Of a stretch of DNA of 64,000 nucleotides, positions 59,134 to 64,000 are shown in pieces. This DNA comes from Flavobacterium sp. GTDB lineage: Bacteria; Bacteroidota; Bacteroidia; Flavobacteriales; Flavobacteriaceae. The stretch covers positions 1-64,000 of the forward strand of contig NZ_JAPZSU010000009.1 of assembly GCF_027531905.1 (NCBI RefSeq), given 5' to 3'. Each line of letters opens with the position of its first letter. The stretch's first letter is position 1. The position numbers and the translations under genes are program-made. The notes beneath the pieces were generated by a model that ran no database searches, was not told where the DNA came from, and saw nothing but the letters and a program-made list of their open reading frames with translations.

Positions 59134-59235
59134 GAGCGAAACAATAGGCTATTCAGGAAACAAGGTTCCCGCTTTTCGCTATAATCTTTTGTGCCGAACC
59201 CCGGCACAAAAGGATTTTCGCTGCAATCGGGGCTA
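59130..59235 (+). repeat. Dispersed 3'-end hairpin element, copy 4
   Basis: Plus-strand copy that starts TTTAGGAGCG over the murB stop codon, continues TCCCGCTTTTCGC, TATAATC, hairpin CTTTTGTGCC / GGCACAAAAG, GGATTTTCGC and ends ATCGGGGCTA. A TCGCT/AGCGA stem and a run of 14 T follow, so here it ends as a terminator. Confidence 0.88.
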
Positions 59236-59285
59236 GCGAGCGACAAATTTTTTTTTTTTTTGTAAACATCTAAAAATTCCAAAAA

Positions 59286-59900
59286 ATGTACACACCCGAT
59301 ATTTACCAACTAGAAAATCCCGATAGCATTCGCGCCTTTCTAAAAGAAAATGCTTTTGGTATATTAATCAATCAAACCAACGGAAAATTGTGGGCAACGC
59401 ACATCCCAATGGAATTGGATTATAATAGCGAAGGAAAAGAAATCTTGCACGGTCACCTCTCCAAAGAAAACCCACAAGGCATCGCTCTTGAAGACAATAC
59501 CGAAGTTTTGGCTGTTTTTACAGGTCCGCACGCTTACATTTCGTCTTCTTGGTACGACCACGAAAACGTCCCTACTTGGAATTACACCGCCGTTCACGTA
59601 TATGGAAAAGTAAAAATCATTCACGGAGAAGCCATAATCGATTCTCTAACGAAATTGGTAGACAAATACGAGCAAGCCTCAGCCTGTCCGGTAAGGGTCA
59701 GTGAGTTATCCAAAGCTACAATGCGACAAGCTAGAGGCGTAATTGGTTTTGAAATTGAAATCACCCAAATTGAAGCGACACAAAAAATGTCTCAAAATCG
59801 CGACGACCACAATTACAAAAACATAATTCAAGAGCTAGAAAAAACGCAATCATCTTCAGCTATTGCCGTTGCAGGAGAAATGAAAAAATTAAGAAAGTAA
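59286..59900 (+). CDS. FMN-binding negative regulator (PaiB-like)
   Basis: A 204-residue split-barrel flavin-binding protein. Motifs: MYTPDIYQLENPDSIRAFLK, then IPMELDYNSEGKEILHGHLS, FTGPHAYISSSWYDHENVPT with the FMN-binding Tyr/Trp, and VGFEIEIT. In Bacillus, PaiB represses sporulation and protease genes; the role here is unknown and may be a flavin reductase-like function. Separated from murB by repeat copy 4 and its T run. Confidence 0.92.
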   Translation: MYTPDIYQLENPDSIRAFLKENAFGILINQTNGKLWATHIPMELDYNSEGKEILHGHLSKENPQGIALEDNTEVLAVFTGPHAYISSSWYDHENVPTWNYTAVHVYGKVKIIHGEAIIDSLTKLVDKYEQASACPVRVSELSKATMRQARGVIGFEIEITQIEATQKMSQNRDDHNYKNIIQELEKTQSSSAIAVAGEMKKLRK

Positions 59901-59935
59901 ATGACCGATTGTATGGAAAGTTTACAATTGATAAT

Positions 59936-59943
59936 TAACTTTG
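59936..59943 (+). promoter_or_regulatory. -7 element of the glycosyltransferase gene
   Basis: TAACTTTG, 31 bases before the ATG at 59974. It overlaps an in-frame TTG at 59941 that would otherwise be taken as the start. TTG at 59909 is 24 bases upstream. Confidence 0.55.
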
Positions 59944-59973
59944 CAGTCATTTTATCCGAAACCAATTAGCACC

Positions 59974-61080
59974 ATGTTTTTATATCTACTGTACTTTTTT
60001 ATCGCCTTAATTGTAATACAATTTGTATACTATATCGGTATTTTTAGTAAATTTTCCTTCACAAAACCAGAAGCAATTACCCCAAAAAACATTCCTATTT
60101 CGGTAATCGTTTGTGCCAAAAATGAAGAAGAAAACGTAAAAGAATACATTCCTATTCTTGCACAACAAGACTACCCTACCTTTGAATTAGTGCTAATTGA
60201 CGATGCCTCAAGCGACGAAACATTAGAGGTTTTTGAAGCCTTTGAACAACAATACCCAAACATCCGATTAGTAAAAGTAAAAAACAACGAAGCCTTTTGG
60301 GGGAATAAAAAATACGCTTTGACCTTGGGGATTAAAGCCGCAAAATACGAACATTTGCTATTCACAGATGCCGATTGCTTCCCGCTTACCAAAGACTGGA
60401 TTACCAATATGTCCGCTCATTTTGACCGTGACAAAAAAATAGTTTTAGCCTACGGAGGTTATATCAAAATCGCCAATTCTTTTTTAAACAAAATCATACG
60501 CTACGAAACCGTATTAACAGCAATACAATATTTTTCTTGGGCAAAAATCGGAAAACCATACATGGGAATCGGACGAAATTTAGCTTATAAAAGAGAAGTC
60601 TTTTTTGATGTAAACGGATTTATTGACCACATTCAAGTGCGCTCTGGAGACGATGATTTATTTGTAAATCAAGCTGCAAATAAAGAAAACACAACCATTG
60701 CTTTCGCTCCAGAAAGTTTTACGTATTCTGAACCTAAAAAAACATATAAAGACTGGTTTAATCAAAAAAGAAGACATATTACCACGGCAGAGCACTACAA
60801 AATAAGTGACCAAATTCAGTTAGGAGTATTTTATTGCACTCAATTGCTATTCCTAGTTGTCGGCATAATTTTATTGGCTTTTCAATACCAGTGGATTATC
60901 GTTGCGAGTATAATCGCATTTCGCTATCTTTTTACTTGGATAAGTTTTGGATTAGGAGCTAAAAAACTAAATGAAAAAGACATCATCTATTGGTATCCTG
61001 TTCTTGAAATTTGGCTTATATTTATGCAAATCAATATCTTTATTACCAATATTTTTTCAAAACCTGTACATTGGAAATAA
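59974..61080 (+). CDS. Membrane glycosyltransferase family 2
   Basis: A 368-residue GT2 enzyme. One N-terminal membrane segment (5-25), then the GT-A domain: ISVIVCAKNEEENVKEYIPI, LVLIDDASSDETLEVFEAF (nucleotide binding), LLFTDADCFPLTKDW (DxD), GDDDLFVNQAA (acceptor Asp) and WFNQKRRH (the Q/RxxRW-like motif). Two to three membrane segments at the C-terminus (LFLVVGIILLAFQY onwards). Probably adds sugars to lipid carriers or exopolysaccharide. Its last 10 bases overlap the start of the sigma factor gene. Confidence 0.9.
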   Translation: MFLYLLYFFIALIVIQFVYYIGIFSKFSFTKPEAITPKNIPISVIVCAKNEEENVKEYIPILAQQDYPTFELVLIDDASSDETLEVFEAFEQQYPNIRLVKVKNNEAFWGNKKYALTLGIKAAKYEHLLFTDADCFPLTKDWITNMSAHFDRDKKIVLAYGGYIKIANSFLNKIIRYETVLTAIQYFSWAKIGKPYMGIGRNLAYKREVFFDVNGFIDHIQVRSGDDDLFVNQAANKENTTIAFAPESFTYSEPKKTYKDWFNQKRRHITTAEHYKISDQIQLGVFYCTQLLFLVVGIILLAFQYQWIIVASIIAFRYLFTWISFGLGAKKLNEKDIIYWYPVLEIWLIFMQINIFITNIFSKPVHWK

Positions 61081-61622
61081 ATAAAAAAATTGAAAAAGCT
61101 AAAAAAGGAGATCAAATCGCCTTTACTTTCATTCTAGATCATTACTGGAATGAAGTATTTGGCTTTATGCTCAAAAGAACCGAAAACGAAACCGATGCGG
61201 AAGACATCACTATAGAAACATTCTCAAAAGCGTTCGATAAAATTAGCACCTACAATAGCGAATTTCAATTCAACACTTGGCTCATTGCCATTGCAAAAAA
61301 TGTTCATATTGACCTACTTCGTAAGAAAAAATCAAATCTTTTTGTAGAAATCACCGAAGAACAAGACCGTCAAGCGTACAACATTGCCGATACAACTCCA
61401 TCAGCGGAAGATGAATTGATTACGGAGCAAAACTTGTCTAGATTATTGCAATTCATCAAAGAATTAAAACCGCATTATCAAGAAGTTATTCAATTGCGTT
61501 ATTTTCAAGAATTAAGTTACCAAGAAATCGCCACTAAAATTGACGAACCCATTAGTAATGTGAAAATTAAACTCTTGAGAGCTAAAAAGTTACTAGCCGA
61601 AATTATCCAGCAAAAACGCTAA
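61071..61622 (+). CDS. ECF-type RNA polymerase sigma factor
   Basis: A 183-residue sigma-70 family factor. Region 2: DQIAFTFILDHYWNEVFGFM, DAEDITIETFSKAFDKISTY and FNTWLIAIAKNVHIDLLRKK. Region 4: HYQEVIQLRYFQELSYQEIA then PISNVKIKLLRAKKLLAEI. The frame remains open further upstream inside the glycosyltransferase gene, but the family N-terminus (MEINKKIEKAKKGDQ) starts at the TTG at 61071, giving a ten-base overlap. No anti-sigma gene is next to it, unless the TonB-like gene's neighbour elsewhere plays that role. Confidence 0.9.
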   Translation: MEINKKIEKAKKGDQIAFTFILDHYWNEVFGFMLKRTENETDAEDITIETFSKAFDKISTYNSEFQFNTWLIAIAKNVHIDLLRKKKSNLFVEITEEQDRQAYNIADTTPSAEDELITEQNLSRLLQFIKELKPHYQEVIQLRYFQELSYQEIATKIDEPISNVKIKLLRAKKLLAEIIQQKR

Positions 61623-61819
61623 TTCCATCAAGAAATTAAATTTATTTATTTTAATTTCATAGCAAAAACACCACTTTACCACACATTATATATTTAAAAA
61701 GTTAAATACTTAAAATAATTTTCATCTTTTAACACAATAACAAAGCACTTGTACCCGTTGTTAAAAATAAAAATACTGCTTATGATTCTATAGTTACCTA
61801 ACCTCTAAAACTATACACC
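61623..61819. other. Intergenic region before the TonB gene
   Basis: About 200 AT-rich bases; no gene or clear promoter element recognised. Confidence 0.5.
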
Positions 61820-62641
61820 ATGTCTAAATTAAGTATTTACGAAAGCCGCTGGATTGATCTTGTTTTTGAAGACAAAAACAAAAATTATGGAGCCTATCAA
61901 TTACGTCAAGAAAGTACCAAAAACACGGTATCTGCTTTTTTTCTTGGAATAATAGTAATCATCACTATCATCAGCATTGCATTAGTCATCAACAAACTAA
62001 GCCCGAATACCATCGCAGTGCCTGAAATCCCAGAAACTATATTTCGACCAATAGATTTAGACGAAATCATTCCGCTAACACCTGAAGAACCTGTTAAAAA
62101 AACAGCACTCCCAACGGTAAAAAATCCTGTAGAAAACGTGGTAACTTCCCAGCAAATGACCAATCCACAGATTGTAAATGCTCAAGCGGCTACTCCGGAG
62201 GTTCCTAAAAACAATGAATTCTCACAATCTAGCGCCTCTACTTCTAGCACAGGAGACGCTACAACTGGAACGACAACTACTGCAACACAAGGCATAACTC
62301 CCGAAGTAGAAGTACCCAATAATAGCATTATGAACACCACCATGCTAGACAAATCTCCAGAATTTCCTGGTGGAATGAAAAAATTCTACAATTACGTTGG
62401 GAATAATTTTTCAAAACCAGACATCGAAGGATTAGAAACCATCCGTGTATCTATAGCCTTTGTGATTGAAAAAGACGGAAGTATAACTGATATTCGCATC
62501 CTAAAAGACCCTGGTTACGGATTAGGACAAGAAGCCATTAGAGTATTAAAATCATTAAAAACAAAATGGACTCCTGGCATTTTAAATGGCAAACCCATGC
62601 GAACAGCCTACACCCTGCCCATAGTCATCAAGTCAGAATAA
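61820..62641 (+). CDS. Energy transducer TonB
   Basis: A 273-residue TonB-type protein. N-terminal cytoplasmic part YESRWIDLVFEDKNKNYGAY, one membrane segment at 37-58, a Pro/Thr/Val-rich periplasmic linker (residues 70-150), and the C-terminal TonB box domain (about 190-270: EFPGGMKKFYNYVGNNF, then IAFVIEKDGSITDIRIL and ALKSLKTKWTPGI type strands). It transfers proton-motive energy to outer-membrane receptors with ExbB/ExbD, which are not in the window. It has its own terminator. Confidence 0.9.
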   Translation: MSKLSIYESRWIDLVFEDKNKNYGAYQLRQESTKNTVSAFFLGIIVIITIISIALVINKLSPNTIAVPEIPETIFRPIDLDEIIPLTPEEPVKKTALPTVKNPVENVVTSQQMTNPQIVNAQAATPEVPKNNEFSQSSASTSSTGDATTGTTTTATQGITPEVEVPNNSIMNTTMLDKSPEFPGGMKKFYNYVGNNFSKPDIEGLETIRVSIAFVIEKDGSITDIRILKDPGYGLGQEAIRVLKSLKTKWTPGILNGKPMRTAYTLPIVIKSE

Positions 62642-62645
62642 TTAG

Positions 62646-62677
62646 AAAAAGCAGAGCTAAATGTTCTGCTTTTTTTA
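62646..62677 (+). terminator. Terminator after the TonB gene
   Basis: Stem AAAAAGCAGA / TCTGCTTTTT with a nine-base loop and a T run. Confidence 0.88.
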
Positions 62678-62733
62678 TGATTATCGTCAAAAAACTGATG
62701 GGTTAACTTCTTTTTTTCAAAACAACTTTGCCC

Positions 62734-62741
62734 TATCTTTG
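62734..62741 (+). promoter_or_regulatory. -7 element of lipA
   Basis: TATCTTTG, whose last base is the G of an in-frame GTG that would otherwise look like the lipA start. Confidence 0.6.
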
Positions 62742-62761
62742 TGACTCTGAAAAATGAAGAT

Positions 62762-63631
62762 ATGGAAACTACAACAGATAACACCTTACCAATAGGCAAA
62801 CCAAAATGGTTAAAAGTAAAATTACCTATTGGACAAAAATATACCGAACTACGAGGATTAGTAGACAAATATAGCCTAAACACCATTTGTACTTCAGGAA
62901 GCTGCCCAAACATGGGAGAATGTTGGGGAGAAGGAACCGCTACATTTATGATTCTAGGAAATATTTGTACTCGTTCTTGTGGTTTTTGTGGCGTCAAAAC
63001 AGGTAGACCTGAAACCATTGACTGGGATGAACCTGAAAAAGTAGCACGGTCAATAAAAATAATGAACATCAAACACGCTGTAATCACCAGTGTAGACAGA
63101 GATGATGTAAAAGATGGCGGTTCTATCATTTGGAACGAAACCGTAAAAGCGATTCGCAGAATGAATCCAAACACCACACTGGAAACGCTTATCCCAGATT
63201 TTCAAGGCATAGAAAGAAACATTGACCGCATTATTGAAGCCAACCCAGAAGTGGTTTCTCACAATGTAGAAACTGTGCGAAGATTAACTCGCGAAGTTCG
63301 CATTCAAGCCAAATATGATCGAAGCTTAGAAGTCTTGCGCTATTTAAAAGAAAAAGGCATCAACAGAACCAAATCTGGAATTATGTTAGGCCTTGGAGAA
63401 CAAGAAGAAGAAGTTTTTCAAACCCTTAGAGATTTGCGTAATGCTAATGTTGATGTTGTTACTATTGGACAGTATTTGCAACCTAGTAAAAAACACCTTC
63501 CGGTAAAAGAATTCATTACACCAGAACAATTTGCAAAATACGAAGCCTATGCCTTAGAACTTGGCTTCAGACATGTAGAAAGCGGGCCACTTGTTCGCTC
63601 TTCATACAAAGCACAAAAACACATTTTATAA
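62762..63631 (+). CDS. lipA: Lipoyl synthase
   Basis: Radical SAM enzyme that inserts two sulfurs into protein-bound octanoyl groups; 289 residues. Two [4Fe-4S] clusters: [13 protein letters not shown] (auxiliary cluster) and CTRSCGFC (radical SAM CxxxCxxC). Other motifs: [35 protein letters not shown] and the C-terminal RSSYKA with the essential Arg-Ser. The upstream GTG at 62741 lies in the -7 element, so the ATG at 62762 is used. lipB was not found in the window. Confidence 0.97.
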   Translation: METTTDNTLPIGKPKWLKVKLPIGQKYTELRGLVDKYSLNTICTSGSCPNMGECWGEGTATFMILGNICTRSCGFCGVKTGRPETIDWDEPEKVARSIKIMNIKHAVITSVDRDDVKDGGSIIWNETVKAIRRMNPNTTLETLIPDFQGIERNIDRIIEANPEVVSHNVETVRRLTREVRIQAKYDRSLEVLRYLKEKGINRTKSGIMLGLGEQEEEVFQTLRDLRNANVDVVTIGQYLQPSKKHLPVKEFITPEQFAKYEAYALELGFRHVESGPLVRSSYKAQKHIL

Positions 63632-63671
63632 AAGGATTCCTAAAAAAGAATCGCAGAAACATATCAATACA

Positions 63672-64000
63672 TTGAAAACAAGAATTGCAATTAATGGTTT
63701 TGGACGGATTGGTCGTAATTTATTTCGTCTTTTAGTCAATCATCCTACCATCGAAGTTGTCGCTATAAACGACATTACTGATGTAGCGACGATGGCGCAC
63801 TTAATAAAATACGACAGTATTCATGGAATTTTACCTGAAAAAGTAAGTCATGATACAACTGGTTTAATCGTGGCCGACAAGCATTACTTGTTTTTCAATG
63901 AAAAAAACATAGCCAACCTAGATTGGAAAAAACACAACATTGACTATGTAATCGAATCTACGGGTAAATACAAAACTTTCGAAGAAATTAATGCTCACAT
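63672..64000 (+). CDS. gap: Glyceraldehyde-3-phosphate dehydrogenase (partial, runs off the window)
   Basis: The first 109 codons of a type I GAPDH, which continues past the right edge. It begins with TTG and reads KTRIAINGFGRIGRNLFRLL (NAD-binding motif), VVAINDITDVATMAHLIKYD and SIHGILPEKV, ending in YVIESTGKYKTFEEINAH. It is 40 bases after lipA on the same strand with no terminator between, so it may be co-transcribed. The catalytic Cys lies beyond the window. Confidence 0.95.
   Translation, partial: MKTRIAINGFGRIGRNLFRLLVNHPTIEVVAINDITDVATMAHLIKYDSIHGILPEKVSHDTTGLIVADKHYLFFNEKNIANLDWKKHNIDYVIESTGKYKTFEEINAH

Noticed and set aside
58941..59147. 68-codon frame in another frame of murB
   Set aside because: It is a product of the GC-rich 3' part of murB (NRAGGFQRQTLWRRGNPQK) and shows no independent signals.

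Overview
The window is AT-rich chromosomal DNA from a member of the Bacteroidota, most likely Flavobacterium or a close relative. Three things support this. Promoters repeatedly fit the Bacteroidota pattern (TTG, about 19-20 bases, TAnnTTTG). Many genes belong to families typical of this phylum (DUF4290, DUF493, START-like protein, head-GIN lipoprotein, DUF5683, WbqC, split transketolase, rhodanese-thioredoxin lipoprotein). The block parA-parB-DUF5683-dapB-lepB-wbqC-endonuclease-rhomboid-rhomboid-mutL-ribH-TPR-recF is, from memory, a conserved gene order of Flavobacteriaceae. Most of the window is housekeeping. I saw no rRNA, CRISPR array, prophage or complete insertion sequence.

Layout: 0-9.7 kb holds a cation efflux protein, murA, DUF4290, DUF493, an ATPase, recQ, fmt, HU, yqgE, an aminotransferase and a START-like protein. 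9.8-14.5 kb holds a CAT-anticodon tRNA, a tiny secreted protein, a DUF4442 protein, and a PadR-PspC-GIN envelope stress operon. 14.6-21 kb holds trxB, an exported conserved protein, a two-component pair, and a three-gene cluster in which two proteins share the C-terminal motif PCPPYG. 21-26.4 kb holds dnaB, accA, a phosphatase and an LTA-synthase-like membrane sulfatase. 26.9-30 kb is a complete kdnA-kdsB-kdnB cassette, which predicts 8-amino-Kdo (Kdo8N) in the lipopolysaccharide core. 30-34 kb holds an EamA exporter, an LptF/G permease, tgt, an intact rhodanese and a frameshifted one. 34-39.7 kb holds a split transketolase interrupted by an unknown gene, an FKBP-like lipoprotein, an S4 protein, a phosphoribosyltransferase and aroK. 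39.8-41.2 kb is a tRNA cluster (Lys, Lys, Leu, Pro) with an unusual tandem array behind tRNA-Pro. 41.4-54.5 kb is the conserved parA-to-recF block. 54.5-64 kb holds a hybrid histidine kinase, a rhodanese-thioredoxin lipoprotein, DUF2461, murB, a PaiB-like protein, a glycosyltransferase, an ECF sigma factor, a TonB-like protein, lipA and the start of gap.

The most unusual items are these. (1) Behind tRNA-Pro lies a 369-bp tandem unit, repeated twice, made of a terminator, a GIY-YIG nuclease gene and a truncated tRNA-like sequence. It looks like a minimal element that lives on a tRNA gene. (2) A dispersed element of about 110 bp with a covarying hairpin occurs four times, always after the stop codon of a gene on the same strand. 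(3) The PCPPYG protein pair encloses a multi-spanning membrane protein and lies beside a sensor-poor two-component system and a 47-residue membrane peptide. Several housekeeping enzymes also lack hallmark residues: MurA has Asp in place of the fosfomycin-target Cys, the tRNA-guanine transglycosylase lacks its zinc cysteines, and MutL has a degenerate endonuclease motif.

Start codons were revised where the longest open frame begins inside a promoter -7 element or upstream of a better start. All family names come from recognising the sequence by eye; no database search was run.
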